Program-made: the position numbers and the translations under genes | Shown here: positions 33,671-46,330 of the stretch, piece after piece | Numbering within the stretch: the first letter of the stretch is position 1 | Layout: the number at the start of each line of letters is the position of its first letter | Notes under the pieces: generated by a model | What the model was told of the DNA's origin: nothing | Databases searched by the model: none | What the model saw: the letters and a program-made list of their open reading frames with translations, nothing else | Assembly (NCBI GenBank): GCA_015680685.1 | Contig: MNCI01029171.1 | Location: forward strand, 1-64,000 | Direction: 5' to 3' | From: Gnetum montanum | Taxonomy: Eukaryota > Streptophyta > Gnetopsida > Gnetales > Gnetaceae | Length of the DNA: 64,000 nt

Positions 33671-35286
33671 ATGACTAGGGCTCCACCATTTGTAGCAATT
33701 TTGTTAGAGATAATGCACAAGAAGGTAGGAACATCCAAGATGCCATCTAAGAGGTGTTCAAAAGAAAGTTCCAGTAGTGTATCATCCTCTTACACATCCT
33801 GGTTTCATAACACAGGTGCATAACATACGTTTGAGGCAACTCAAACCACTAGCTTAATTTTTGAATGTTCTCTTGCATTTCCAGCTCATAAATAATAAAC
33901 CCTATGAGATTATTTTAAGCTTCTGAACTGAAGTACTTTTATTACTATGAATTTTATAGTTCTAGAGGTACTAATTAGTGAGTTCTACTATAATAGCATT
34001 ATTTTTGATGCCATTGTTGGGGCATTCACATTCATGGTTGGGGAAATTATTTCTAAGGTCTCTCCCCAAGTTATGAATGCAATTATGGGTATTTCTAGTC
34101 TGGATGTCTTCTAGGTAACCATGACTACCATGCATGATATTTATACAAATGGTATAATGCTCATAGGACATGATGAATTCTATGATGTATTTTTTGGTAG
34201 AGACATATCTTTTGATAGGGCACATATTGAAACAAGTAAGATGACTTCTAATTCCTCCACCTTATCTGTTATTGTTCTGTATAACATCATGGTGGAAGGA
34301 GGAAGCTTCAATTATCTACTGGTACCCTAGGATTTTGTACTTTATTGTCTTCTTATAGGATTACCATTAGATCTATGGCACACACTCTATCAAGATATTT
34401 TGAGCCTCTATGCCAAGGAGAGAATCTTTGGACACCCCTACCTCATCAATTTGTTGATTTACTAGAGGGATGTACCTATTTTGAAGTTGCCTTTGCTTAA
34501 AGATAAGGGAAGTCTTATTGAGTACACTAAGAAGAGGAGTATTTCCCATGTAGCAAAAGTAGGATCTAGCACCAAATCTCAAAAATAAAAGAAGAAAACA
34601 TCTCCACTACTAAGGAGATCAAAATCCATGGATGCTTAAATCAGTTCATCATTGAAGAACATTCTTTAACCCTTTGCATAAGCTACTGAGAATCTTGGGA
34701 GGAACCTCTCTTACTTGCATAAGATTTTGGATGAAGCTAGCATTCCACCTCCCTTTGATGGGTAGGTGTTTGAGGAGGTTACTACTCATTTTATTTCTAA
34801 TGGTGAGGAGGATGTTCCTATCCCATTGAGGCATTCTTCAATAGTTAAACTCTCATGCACACATGTCTTAGGGATGGAGTCAAATTTAGAGTTAGAGGCA
34901 TCCTTAGCTAGTGTCCAGGGGAAGCATCATGCTTCCATATGGTAGCCAAAGCATCATGATCCAATATGTCATGTTTACTTAATCCCTTCTTTTGTTGATG
35001 CAACTAGCTCATTTAAGCAATAGGCTACAGAGAACATTTTCCAAACCATGCCCCAATGGGTACTAGTCTAACAACCTTAAGCTCTATCAACTTCACCAAC
35101 TTCATCTTGGTTTTGAGTGAAGCTTCATTCTAGGTGGGCTTTCATTTAGTAGATTAAGTTCTCTGATGAGGGAATGCAGAGATTGAGCCATCCTAGTACC
35201 AATAGTGATGATAATGAAGAGACCTATTATTCATCTAGAGCAATAGAGGATTTAGAGTTTGAGGATGTGACTAAGGTTAGTGATTG
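33671..35286 (+). pseudogene. Second ORF of element G, broken, unknown
   Basis: ATG at 33671 (MTRAPPFVAILLEIMHKKVG) followed by a Ser-rich stretch. A globular part with GEIISKVSPQVMNAIMGI and LPLLKDKGSLIEYTKKRSI follows, then NLGRNLSYLHKILDEASIPP and an acidic tail (EDLEFEDVTKVSD, ending at 35286). Frames change at least once and stops are frequent. It lies between gag and the 3' LTR, the place of extra ORFs in other plant elements. I do not recognise the family. Confidence 0.55.
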
Positions 35287-35744
35287 AAAAATTGGGTGAT
35301 TATTTTATCTTATTTTGTTTCTCAAAAAGGAGAAGATATCTTTTTTGGTTCTTACATATTTGATTTTGGGACTTTGCACATATGTGATTGATGTGATGTA
35401 ATAGTTACAAACAGTTGTGCTCTGAATGTGATTATGGATAGTTTGGGTTGTAATAGTTTGCAGATGAGTTATAAATAGATGGTGTTTTCCCTTGTTATCT
35501 CTTTAGTATGTTGTTGATCTTTATTTTTTCACACTATTACACTCCCTTACATCATAACACTTTATATTAATCCTTGGATGTCATAGAACTTTATATGTTT
35601 TAACAATTTCATTGGTTTATTTATATGCACTTTGTTTACATGCTTTATCTTGTTTGGTTTTGTTCAAAACAGTTGAGAGGAAGCTTAGATATTATTTTAT
35701 ATCAAGATAAGGCTAACCCATTTTCTTAACTTTTGGACATTACC

Positions 35745-35758
35745 AAAAAGAGGAAGAT
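35745..35758 (+). promoter_or_regulatory. Polypurine tract of element G
   Basis: AAAAAGAGGAAGAT sits directly before the 3' LTR start TGTGGACC. Confidence 0.75.
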
Positions 35759-36608
35759 TGTGGACCTTTTGATATGTCAAAACGTTAAGAAAAATAAAGA
35801 ACAAGGTTGTTTATGTGGTTGTGTGATTGTTGTGTTTATAGAACAAAAACTTGGATTGAGACATGAAGCTTTGCAAAATCTTAAGAACATGGACAAGGAA
35901 TGAAGAATTCAAAGTGTAAAGAAAATATGAAGAAAGACATCTTCAAGAAATAGTAGATGTCTTGGTAGAATTGAAGGCAGCATAGGCAAAGACATCTCTA
36001 CAAAAGAGTAGATGTCTTTCATCAGATAAAGATGTATTTCACTAGACAAAGATGTCTTCTTTGAATAAAGGCCAATTACAAAAAGAAATCTTTCATNTAC
36101 CAACACTCAATCCTATAGGATCCCAAAAAGCTCAAGCAAGATGCCTTCCCACAAGAAGAACATCAACCCTGTAAGGCAACAAAAGAGAACAACAATTACA
36201 AGGGATGAATGCAACTTAGTTTGCTAATCCTTGTACTTGAGGTACATCTCACTTTATAACAATAGATAATATAATGAGGAACAACAATGATTTTCAAATG
36301 ATTACATAATTATTTTACAAAGTATTATACATTTACCAATAAGAATGATGTCTTCTTATAGACACTATGTTTTNTAAGTGGATTCATAGCATCAAATCAC
36401 TCCAGAGTGGAGCTTAGAGCTTGTATAGGGTATGGTACCCTTCAAACACATTTGAGAGCAGTAGAGTTTGGAGGTGTGCTTGCAAAATACCCTTCGAGTG
36501 TGGACTACCCAAGTTGATGAACCATGTTAATTTTGGTGCATGTACTTTGTGCCAAAGGATTTTATTTTGGGGAACTTATTGATCCCCCTTCAAGTTCAAA
36601 GATCCATA
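35759..36608 (+). repeat. 3' LTR of element G, mis-joined
   Basis: 850 bp aligning with the 5' LTR at both ends, but the block 36098-36373 between two single Ns is reverse-complemented relative to the 5' LTR, and part of the palindrome cluster is missing. The distal part (36374-36608) again matches in direct orientation. Confidence 0.75.
36097..36374. other. Inverted segment bounded by single Ns
   Basis: Single Ns at 36097 and 36374. The block between them (for example 'gaatgcaacttagtttg') is the reverse complement of 30775-31030 in the 5' LTR ('caaactaagttgcattc'). N joins at both edges point to a wrongly oriented contig in the scaffold. Confidence 0.8.
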
Positions 36609-38100
36609 ACACCATTATCATGATTGTTATATCAATGATATGCTAAAATTCTTCCCTCATTTTACTTTTTTTCTTCTCCCTTCTTTTATAGGTACATCAT
36701 CAAAGCATTATTTACATTCTATTTACTGGATCTCCCTTCAACATCTTAGTAGCATCCATTAATATGGGTTAATGTTATACCCACTTTTTTAGTACTTTAG
36801 CAACTATGCTCTTGACAAATGTTCCCAATCATGACTTAGAAGATAGAAATTAATTTTGAAATTTCTAGAAGCTTTGGAAGGTATAAATGATAAGTGTTAT
36901 TCATATGATGTTGGGTGATGTTGACATCAACATCAGTGTTACCTGCCAGCATCATCACTTCTTCATCCTTAAAGACCTTATCTTTTGACCTTGATTTTTC
37001 CTCCACCAAACCTCCAATGACCAATTTTCATCATCCCCATGATGATGGACATGAGTTTTAAAAATTTTAGAGATCTTGGAAGCCTTAGAGTAACATGTTT
37101 TACTTACTAGTGTTACTTGCATAGCATGACATCAACGCTAAATTCTGGATGATAATTTTTACTATGTGTGACTTCTAACATCCATTCAACATCATCCAAG
37201 TAATGTTTGGCATTAGGTCAAGCATTAATGATGATCCTAAAAATCTTTAATTAATAATCTGAAGGGTATAATGTCAAGTTATATTCTTGCAAGTGACTTT
37301 AATTCCATTATCAACATCACTACATCACAAACCAACATCATTAGCATCAATTGCTTTATGCACATAGTCCAACTTAACAAGAGTGAACTTCAAGTTATTA
37401 TTTTTAAACTTTAGATATTTTTGGAAATCATAGGCCTATAAATGCTAGGTTCTAGTACTAATTGCACATGGATTTTTCAAGATTTGAGAGCACTTATTCA
37501 TATTTAAAGAGATTTGAAGCACCAACATTTGTCTAACCTACGTCATTCACATGATTAATGGTCATCCTACCAATATTTGTAATCTACAAGCTTAATTCTA
37601 ACACCTCTCTCACTAGCAACACACGAACAAAATGATGTTGATGTCAACATCATGGGTACTAGTGTTAGCATAAACACCTTAGCATTACTACATCACTGTG
37701 TCATCAACTTGTGTTACCTCTATGATAGAACTTGGAAACAAATCTATTTTAGCCTTAGATTAACTTTGAATAATGTTGACAAAATTTTCATTCATCTATA
37801 AATCTATGAAAGGAAACCATTTTTTATTTTTATAAACTAAATTCTAATTGTCAATTTAAACCTATAGTCTATATCTTATACCATTTTGGCTCTTAACCCT
37901 CCTTAGAACGTAAACTCTATAGTTTATCTAACAATGAGTTCTTTGTTTACGAGGAAGAAAAAAAATCCAACCTGTTTCCCACATACTAGTATATCATATA
38001 TCACCTATTTTATACTTCATATCCATTCTAAACATACTTACATTACTGGATCTTATTCATATATATTGTGTTAATCAAATTTAACACTATGTTTACCATT
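36609..38100. repeat. Decayed sequence with GATGTTGA/TCAACATC inverted repeats
   Basis: No gene. From about 36880 to 37730 words such as 'gatgttgacatcaacatc' and 'gatgttgatgtcaacatc' recur, along with 'tagtgttac', 'agcatcatc' and 'actacatcac'. The perfect palindromes centre on GACATC/GATGTC, again possible decay products of GACGTC. It is probably the U3 part of another LTR family. The boundaries are not clear. Confidence 0.45.
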
Positions 38101-39000
38101 ACTTATCTATAATCCTATCAATTCTATTCAAGGTTGATGGGTCATCTAGTAGCATTTTGTAAGATAACTATAAGCCTTTGATTCAAGATGTGTTTCATGC
38201 ACCTAGAGTTTGTAGTTTTTGTGGATATGGACAAGGTTTCTACCTTTCAAGTTTGCATCCTAGTATTCCATTTGACACTTGTAGGTTTGGTGCATATTTT
38301 AGGCTTCCTAAGTCATTTCTAGCTTCATTTAGAAACCATTGGAAGTCCCTAATGATGATAAATCTAGTGGTAATTTGTTTGTCAATTGTAAATCCTAGAT
38401 TTGGGAAGCATTTCACATGACCTATGTTTATAGTCTAGTGTGTTCGATTGAGGTTCTTGGTCTCCCAAGATGCATATTTGCCTTCTATGTTACACTCCAA
38501 GATTTCATGCTTGATTCCTAGTCGTTCAAGGTGATTCTAGCTTCATTTGAGTGTCTTAGGATCATTCTAGCTTGTTCCTTTGAATTTTGGCTTGTTTTAG
38601 TAGGAAAGTTATTGGTTGTGGCTTAAGAGGATGTGCTAACTACCTTGTGCCAGTGCATCCCCTATGTAAGTAAAGGTCAAATAATGTACCTCTTGCCTAG
38701 TACTAATTGGCTAATCTCTACTAGCAGTGTGTCCAAGTTGTCTTGTATGACATTAATGAGCCTTTGTTAGCATCTACGTATTGATGAACCCTCTCTATTT
38801 CCATGTGAAAACTATAAATACTTGAGGAGATCTCTTAAGCATAACTTCATCATTAGTTTCATTTACATTTTGGCTTTTGATGTTTAATTTATGTGAAGAG
38901 CTCTTCCTCCAATGATTCCTTCCTTGTATTATGTGTGTTTTGCATCATTTCTTTTACAAGTATGACTAGGCTCTATCAAAGTGGTACCTTGCTTACATAG
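38101..39000 (+). repeat. LTR-like promoter region
   Basis: It contains 'ttctagcttcattt' repeats (38316, 38533, relative at 38573) and, on the plus strand, 'aaactataaatacttgagg' (TATA box at about 38811). A Ser/Cys/Phe-rich open frame (38178-38420) has no recognisable domain. 'atcaaagtggtacc' at 38976 is reminiscent of the bases around initiator-tRNA-Met primer sites but is too weak to call. It could be a degenerate LTR. Confidence 0.35.
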
Positions 39001-40250
39001 CTTGGAGCCTTTTCTTTGATGTAGAGTCTAATATTTGCATGATGAATACATATTATGGTTTTTCCTTATTTCATTATTGATGTCTTAAACATAAAATGAT
39101 AAAATTATTTATTTAATTTCTATTTGATGAAGCTGCAATAATTCATTCCTTGTCTAAGGAGGTTACATCTATATGGCATGGTGTTGGACAATTGAGATTG
39201 TGACTAAGAGCTATTTTTATTGCATTTTGAGTGTCGTGTTGCACGTGTGTTAGAGAGGGATTGCAACACAAGAATTGTACCTATTTCCATAAGGGATTAC
39301 AATGCATGTGTGTTTATGATTATTTTGTTTCTTATAAATATAAAAATTATAACATATAAAATTATAAATATTATCACAATCTCTCATCATAACAACATAG
39401 GTTTAATTTGTATTATATTTATCCTAATATCTTTTGTATTTCTTGAATGCAATGACATACACCAGTGTTCTTGGCAATCCACTTAACATCATCTTTAAAT
39501 CTTATGATTAGATCACAATGTGTTCCATATGATATCTTCCTTGGTGATTTGAAATCAGTAGGATCCATATGAATTCTCATGATCATGTAGATCGAAAACT
39601 CCATGTGGTGATTTAGTGCTTACTTTAGAATCACTGAAGCCTTAAGTTTCTATATTAAGCTTCAAAATAAGACATAACTTTTAGTTGACAATTACTATGC
39701 TAGGCTAAGTCTTGTAAGAACATCTATAAATAGTCAAAGTGATATGACCCCTAAATATTAGGATCCATAAACCTATTTCACTAATCCAAGTTATTTCTTT
39801 AATAACTTATAACTAAAAATTAATTTTAAAATTTTTTTTTCAAAATATTGTCAACTTACCTTTCTATAATAAATTGTGATCCAAGAAGATTTAACATTAC
39901 CCTTGATGTCTATATTTCAAAAAGCAATGTGCTATTAGCCTGAATTTCTAATACTCTTTTCTTTTCCATATTTTATCCAAATATTTTAGGTAAACTAGGA
40001 CATCCTTGAATAATTATTCTATCTCTAATAGTTGTTCATAGATTATCTCCATGAATTCAACGAGGAACCTTGGAAGGATGCACTCTAAGGATTTTAAGAT
40101 AGTCTCTTGTCCTAGACTAGTGAATCATCAAATGAAAGTGGTTGATCCACAACTTTTAAGAATTTACTTAACTCTAGTATGGCCTAGAGATTTTACGACA
40201 TCAAAAAGACATCATAAAACATTATCTTATGCTTGATGAACCTAGTATTT
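39001..40250. other. No gene supported
   Basis: AT-rich sequence with short frames only. A 61-codon minus-strand frame (39419-39604) has no motif I can name. The LTR of A2 starts at 40251. Confidence 0.4.
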
Positions 40251-41159
40251 TGATGAATTATAGTTCTATTGGCTATGTTGATGGGGTTTTGTCAATGAGC
40301 CCTAGTTGATGCATCATATCATGCATCAATGTGGCCACATTAATGTAATGTCTATAGTCAACTATAAATATGTGCCTACTAGCTACATTTATGTCATGAG
40401 AGATTATAGTCATAGTGAAGCTCTTGTAGTTTTTCCATTTGAAAGTTAGAATTTTTTCTCTAGAGTGCTTGCAGTAGGAGTCATTGAGTGTATGAATCTT
40501 TATTCGAGCATTGTTGTACTTGAGCATGATAGTGTGTGTAGTAATAAAGATGAGCTTTTTGATAAACATTGTAGAACTTTGGATAGATTAGCTATTTTAT
40601 TTATGCATTGAATGTTTTTAATTATTTATTCAATGTTTTCAATTATTTATTAAATTTTTCTAGTAAGTTTGTTAATGAGGTAATAGGAAAGATAGATTAC
40701 ACACATAAGTATGCCTGCTTTGAGCGTAACACATATTCACTGGGTAATCCCAGTAGCGTTATTGCTTGGTACGCCCAATAGCATAGTGCTTGGTTGCCCA
40801 GTAGTGGATACATGGGTTCAAGACATGTATGGAAAGTGAGATTCAATGCTTATGTTAGGATGAGTTAGACATTAGTTAATTAGTTAAAGTAAATTAGTCA
40901 ATCCAATTACTTTATTTTATTTTAAGCATTAAAATCATAAAAATACAAAGTGATAAAAATTAGATGCCTCAATTACACTTAACCATACCAATGTATGTCA
41001 CAAGTGCAATTAGGAAGATAATGATTGACGTTAAGGCAAGATTCACTTCCTAGAGGACTGGTGTACTAGAAACGATTAAGCCCATGGAATTTGACCAGAT
41101 CATGCATGAATGCTTTGTGATTCATATGGTTGGACATAGGGGTAGCTCACTACTCATCA
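40251..41159 (+). repeat. 5' LTR of A2
   Basis: 909 bp from TGATGAATT to TCATCA, the reverse complement of the A1 LTRs. U3 words TGATGGGG, GAGCCCTAGTTGATGCATC and GTGGCC (40274-40340) precede a TATA box ACTATAAATATG (40361-40372). Confidence 0.9.
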
Positions 41160-41160
41160 T

Positions 41161-41178
41161 TGGCATCATTGCTAGGGA
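41161..41178 (+). promoter_or_regulatory. Primer-binding site for tRNA-Asp (A2)
   Basis: TGGCATCATTGCTAGGGA begins one base after the LTR end TCATCA. It differs from the complement of plant tRNA-Asp (TGGCGCCGTTGCCGGGGA) only by transitions. The same spacing is found in A1. Confidence 0.85.
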
Positions 41179-41339
41179 CTTTGTTTATTGGAACATGCAC
41201 TATTTAGGTTTAAGTGAATATTATTAATATCATTGTATGAACCTAAAGTTCAATATTATTCTTGCTATACATAGAATTATAAAAGCACACTGACATTTTA
41301 TTTTATATTGTAAAATTTCTTCTTCTCACAAGTGCAAAG

Positions 41340-43430
41340 ATGTCAAATCACCAGTCCCACATTAGTGCAAAGTGATATATACTCATTTAGATGAGTTTGT
41401 GCCAAAATTCACCTTCATCCTACATTAGGATGAACATTTGTGATGGCATGATATGGAGGGCAATATCATCTTACCCCCTGATAGATCTATGCCTAGGATG
41501 CTATTGTAAACCCTTAAGAAGTTAGGCATAGTAGATCTTCATAAGGATTATGTCATGGATGGTTATGACACTTGAAACTACTATTCTACTAAAACACAAT
41601 GTAAATGAGATTGACATTGAGAGAAGCTCCATGAGGCTATGAAGGGGAAAATTTTACTAATCCCTTGTTCCTACTAGATCAAGATGATAATAAGAATCCT
41701 CCCTTTAAAGGTTGTCAACATGAAGATTCTCCACCCCTGTTATTGGTGACAAGGATGTGACCCTAAACCTACAATCCACTATTCATAAATTAGGTTTAGG
41801 AAAAAGTGAGAGTCAAGGTAGGGACTCATGAAAACATCATAATAGCAAGGGATCTAAGGATGGTTGTTGTAATAAGCAAAAAAATGATGGCAGACACCAT
41901 AGTGGTGGTGGTGGTCCACCTTCCTCTTCATCCTCTGCATCTAATTCTAAAAACTCCTCTTCATTTGATGGTTCTCATAGAAGCCACCATTAGAATAACT
42001 ATGATGAAGGTGATCAACAAGATAACAATGACTGTGAAGGCCATCAAGATTGAAGGGGTGGCCAAAACCATCATTGGCATCATCGACATAGTGATGATGA
42101 TGAACCTCTCTCAATGACTCAAAGTATGCTCAACATTGTAGAGGTAGTTAGAATTCTGACCAAGCATATAAAAGATAGTTAGATGAAGTGTCTAGATATG
42201 AATAATATCACCAAATTTGAGGTGGGATACAAATATGATCCATAGAGAAATCTACAACCTTTCATGATGCTTGTGTCTTACAAAACATAGAGAATGAATG
42301 GTAAGAACTCAAGCTTTTCCCAAGGACACTCATCAAAGAAGCTGAAAGTTAGTACTGGTCCTTAGAGTTAGAATTTATTCGCCAATGGAGTACCATGTTA
42401 GAGCTGTTTAATGACAAATTCTAGACATACTCCAAAGTGTCTACTCTAAGAAGGAAAATCCAAGGTTGAAAATAGGGAACACACGAACCTTTTGATGCCA
42501 TCATGTGCAAATACTATTCACTCTTACACCAATGATCTGGCCATGGTTATTCTCAAAGAGGACAACTTTGCTACATCAGAGATCGACTTAGAGCAAAAAC
42601 TAGAAGAAATCTTAGAGTGTATGCTTAACAAAGATTATTTGAACTGAGAGCTCATTAGATCTAAAGATTAATGGAGTAGGTAGCAAAAGAAGAAGGTGAG
42701 CTACGAAAAAGAAAAAGTGTAGAAGAGTATAATAGGAACCCTTCCATAAAAATTTGGGAGGTTTGATTTTGTGACTATGAGGAGTCACCACTGATGAAGT
42801 GGTGAATAGGAAGACTTTGCCCATCCAAAAATATATTTTTTGACATTTCCGCAAGGGTTGATAAATTATGGGACTCTTTGGATGAAAAATTTTAAATTTC
42901 TATGAAGATTGTTGAAGAATCCAAAGAGCAAAATAGTAACCATAAATGTAGAAGGTGAAAAGAAGCTGAACGTGCCTACCAAAAAGGTAACAACAAAGGT
43001 ATTGCCATAGAGGAAGTTGTGGAAATTGACTTTGATGATGAAGTTGATTGTGACATATATCAATCTGAATATCCAAAGGGTTGTTGCCTTGTGGTGTCAC
43101 ACTTACAAGAGTCTAGGGTGTATGCATTAAATCTTCAACTAGCATGTAGGTAGGCACTTAAACAATTGTCTTATTCTTAAGGTAATCCAAGATAGTTTCA
43201 CCAGCAACAACAAGCATACTATCCAAGTGGAACTCCTCCACAACCTTATGAAAAATACCAATAGTGGTACCAACCGTAATCATGGAGAATGCCACATCCA
43301 AGGCAAAAATACCCTTATAAGCAACCAAATCCATATGGGTACTCTGTTTAGCAACCCATCTCCCCAAGAAGTTCTACAAGTCATACCTCATTTAAGCATC
43401 ACTATTACCCTCTAGAGTACCACTGAACAC
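41340..43430 (+). pseudogene. gag of A2, broken
   Basis: It shares the plan of A1 gag. At 41905-41970 lies a Gly/Pro/Ser low-complexity stretch (GGGPPSSSSSAS). A His/Asp-rich patch (HHWHHRHSDDDEPLSMTQ) follows at about 42070. The core includes NNITKFEVGYKYDP, VENREHTN and EIDLEQKLEEILECML (to 42630). A Lys-rich tail ends near 42960. The frame changes several times. Minus-strand frames at 42612-43367 are shadows. Confidence 0.75.
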
Positions 43431-45066
43431 ATTTACAATATACTTGAGGGGAAAACCCATATCCATATCACTATCTGCATCCATCTACATACATAGCTCC
43501 ACCTTCAACCCATTTTCCTCCTACTCCATACATATAGGGTGAGATTCCTCCATAGTCACAACAACAAAATGCTACAAGGGTTGTACATTCACAACTAGCT
43601 TTCCAGCCGAGTGGTCTAGACAATCAATCCAAGAAAAGACCTTTCTTCTAACCTAGTAGTCCTCTTCAACTCTTACAATCCAGTTTGACTAATCATCCTA
43701 CATCTTCAACATCCTCATTTTCTACATCAAATACCTTCAACTACCCTTCAAACCAAGTGCTACCTTAGATTCGCATTGTGATGCTAACTCATGCATTTCC
43801 AACTAGATCAAGGTTGGCAATCTTCTTAAGAAAATATTTGACCCAGGAAGTCCATTGATTTATCTATAGACTAGACATGAGCCACGCAAGGATTTTCTTG
43901 AATCTAGTTTTGGAGTTAATCTCATCTCCCATGACAAGTACAAGACCTGGAACCTACCACCTCTTAACAAAAGTAACATTTGTTTAGAGTTGGTAGATTA
44001 GTCAATTACTATTCCTCTAGATTAGTATAAGACATTATGACCAGAGTTAGTGGGTGGTCCTATCTTGCTGATTTCCTAGTGATAAATGTGAAAAATTGCA
44101 AAAGTGACTTCCCCATCATTATGGGAAGAGCATAGTTAAGCATAGTTGATGCACGTATGGTATAAGGGACTTATCTTTAAAAATATCCAAGGAAGATGAA
44201 TTAGGCAAGATAGAGAAGAAGCGTATTCCATGCATCACATATAATGATAATATATGCAATTGTGTGCAAAAGATTTGATCAATTAGAAGTACATATATTA
44301 AAGCATGCAATCAGTGTGCACAAGAGATCAATATTCAAAGGTGTGTGTATGCAATAGCCACAAAATAGGAGGGTGCCTAGTGGTTGATAGCTAACTTAGA
44401 TAGTATCACATTATGCATGGAACCAACTAAGAGCCTAACATGTGCTTATGTTGAAGGCATGGACAAAATTGAATAAGTTCATTCACAACTCTCTAGCGAA
44501 GATGATGATACTTGTTGGGGAGAGTTGGAAATCCTTAATAACTTCAAGTAGGAGCCCATAGAGCTAAAAACGTTACTAGTTGGTATGAAATATGCATTTT
44601 TAAAAAATGCTAAATTAATCATAATTAATGCAAAACTTGCTTCTAAACAAAAAGAAAAGTTGTTGAAGGTGGTTAACAAATGGCCAACAATCTTTACTTG
44701 GTCATATCCCAAGCTAACTAGAATTGATCCAAGGACATGCTAACATCACATTTACACTAACGTAGCCATGAAGCTTAGAAGGTAGCCACAAAGGTAACTG
44801 AACCCCAAATTGAAACAAATTGTCAAAGAGAAAATTGAACAACTCCTTAAGGTAGGGTTCATCTATCCCATTATGGATAGTGAGTGATTAGCTCACTCAT
44901 AATTGTGCCAAAGAAGGATGGCAAATGATGGGTCTGCATCAACTTTAGGCTATTGAATATGGTAACATTTAAAGATCATTTTCCTTTGCCATTTGTGGAT
45001 CAAGTGTTGGAAACCATATTTAGGCATTGTTATTGTAGCTTCTTGGATGGTTATAGTGGATATAAC
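43431..45066 (+). pseudogene. pol of A2, first part (protease region and RT fingers)
   Basis: The region 43800-44700 should hold protease, but I cannot see an intact active site. RT begins near 44800 with NPKLKQIVKEKIEQLLKVGF, then IVPKKDGK and INFRLLNMVTFKDHFPLPF, and FLDGYSGYN where it is cut at 45066 by N1. The same block in A1 continues with QI, which is what resumes at 59408. Stops and shifts are present. Confidence 0.85.
45062..45066. repeat. Target-site duplication of N1 (left, ATAAC)
   Basis: ATAAC at 45062-45066 is repeated exactly at 59403-59407. The element between starts TATTAG (from TGTTGG) and ends CCAACA. Confidence 0.95.
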
Positions 45067-45143
45067 TATTAGCACATTTTGGCCATTTCATGGGACAACA
45101 TTAGCTAAAAGATGGAATGAAAGAAAACAATAAATAAAATAAC

Positions 45144-45670
45144 TGGCAAATTTTTGGAGGTACTGGTAAAAATACCATTGCGGATGCCATGTATGCAAAA
45201 GTAGATGACATTTTGGGCTTCAAGTTTTCAAAGGTAGCACTGTGTGAAAACATATTAGTTGTACAAAATAAAATTTTAGATGACATTTCTGAAATTCAAG
45301 CCAAACCTTCCACCAGCATGGATGGTCAAAAAATTTTGTAGAAGTGTTTTAGGAAGGATGCATGTTTTCTTTACATAGAGAACATGCAAAGTAGAAGAGA
45401 GCTAGCCAAATTGATAAAGTAAGGCTTCTGTTGATGGTAAGAGACTTAGGTGTGAGCCATAGTTTAAGAGGTATTAATAGTCACAATAATGTGAATGTAA
45501 TCATTGTGGATTCTTTACCAAAAGTAGAGGTGCTTACTTTATTGAACCAGGAGATGGCCATGTTTGAACTAAGATATGTGGTTGTTATAGAAGCAGTTGC
45601 AGAAGTGCAATAGTAAATGAAGGAATGCTCAAGGGATTTAATTTCTAATACTCAACATTTTGTGTTCAAC
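45144..45670 (+). pseudogene. NB-ARC fragment in the 5' LTR of N1
   Basis: Same segment as 55933-56460, read in one frame with stops: P-loop FGGTGKNTIADAMYAKVDD (from 45153), KILDDISEIQA, a kinase-2-like FLYIENM (about 45370) and, after a one-base frame change near 45420, VIIVDSLPKVEVLTLLNQEM (about 45500-45560). It codes for no intact product. See the 3' LTR copy for the reading. Confidence 0.7.
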
Positions 45671-45829
45671 ATAGGGTTCCAACGACTGCATGGGGACTTG
45701 CATCAGTAGCAGCAGGATTGGCCAACCATTCTGGTGCTAGGTCATCCTGCAACTACCCCAACAAAAATGAATGTTAAATGGTGGCATGGTGCATGGCTAG
45801 TAAGCATGCCTCCATGGTAGTCCCGCAGC

Positions 45830-46330
45830 ATGGTAACCACTTGCAAAAATGCAAGTGCGATTTCATTTTTTAATGGTGTACCATCGACTTTAGCACATCT
45901 ATTAATTAGTGTTTGTCAAACACACTCAGAAATGCCTATAGAATGGATTCCTTCTGGGGAGTTATTAATGGGTATCCATTCTCTTATTGTTTCTACTAAG
46001 GGCTCCTACGCGAAGGAAGACTTTTCGAATTATTTCAGAAACAGAATCTAAAGAGTCGCATAAAATCATGTCACTAGTGTGGTGCCTCATGTAGTTGTAG
46101 ATGAAAACCTTTACAAATCATTTGTTGCTTCAGCACTCTTGTTTAGGCAATTCTGGGCTCCTTGTAGAGCCTACAGAAGCACAGCATTGAATCATGGCAT
46201 GTAGTTGCTGGAATCACGTGGCTCCTGCATGTGAATGCTGACACCTAATCTATTGGTTTGTTATACAGAAATTAGATGTTGAAATCATTTTCCCTTCTGC
46301 CGGCTATCAAGCTTCTTTTATTTTTTGTTC
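45830..46330 (+). pseudogene. Second gene-like segment in the 5' LTR of N1
   Basis: Counterpart of 56620-57141, here stopped after EDFSNYFRNRI at 46051 and continuing with further stops (VTSVVPHVVVDE). Unknown function. Confidence 0.5.

Larger units (their letters stand above)
30298..36608 (+). mobile_element. Element G: gag-only LTR retrotransposon with an extra ORF
   Basis: In order: 5' LTR (30298-31363), initiator-tRNA-Met primer site, UBN2-type gag with a CCHC knuckle, a palindrome-rich non-coding block (33400-33660), a second ORF (33671-35286), a purine tract (35745-35758) and the 3' LTR (35759-36608). There is no protease, integrase, RT or RNase H anywhere between gag and the 3' LTR. 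It is either a non-autonomous gag-only element or one that lost pol. The flanks ACAGG and ACACC are not a convincing duplication. The primer site and gag type are those of Ty1/copia. Confidence 0.75.

Noticed and set aside
36609-36613. Target-site duplication for element G (ACAGG against ACACC)
   Set aside because: Only three of five bases agree and the 3' LTR contains a mis-join, so I do not claim it.
38178-38420. 80-codon frame with Cys pairs as a zinc-finger gene
   Set aside because: Two Cys and no conserved spacing; it lies in LTR-like sequence and has no neighbours that support a gene.
39419-39604. Possible copia RNase H or LINE remnant on the minus strand
   Set aside because: I could not find catalytic residues or a continuing frame on either side.
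41806-42117. 103-codon frame rich in Ile/Met/Val
   Set aside because: It is another frame of the A2 gag low-complexity region; the gag frame carries the homology to A1.
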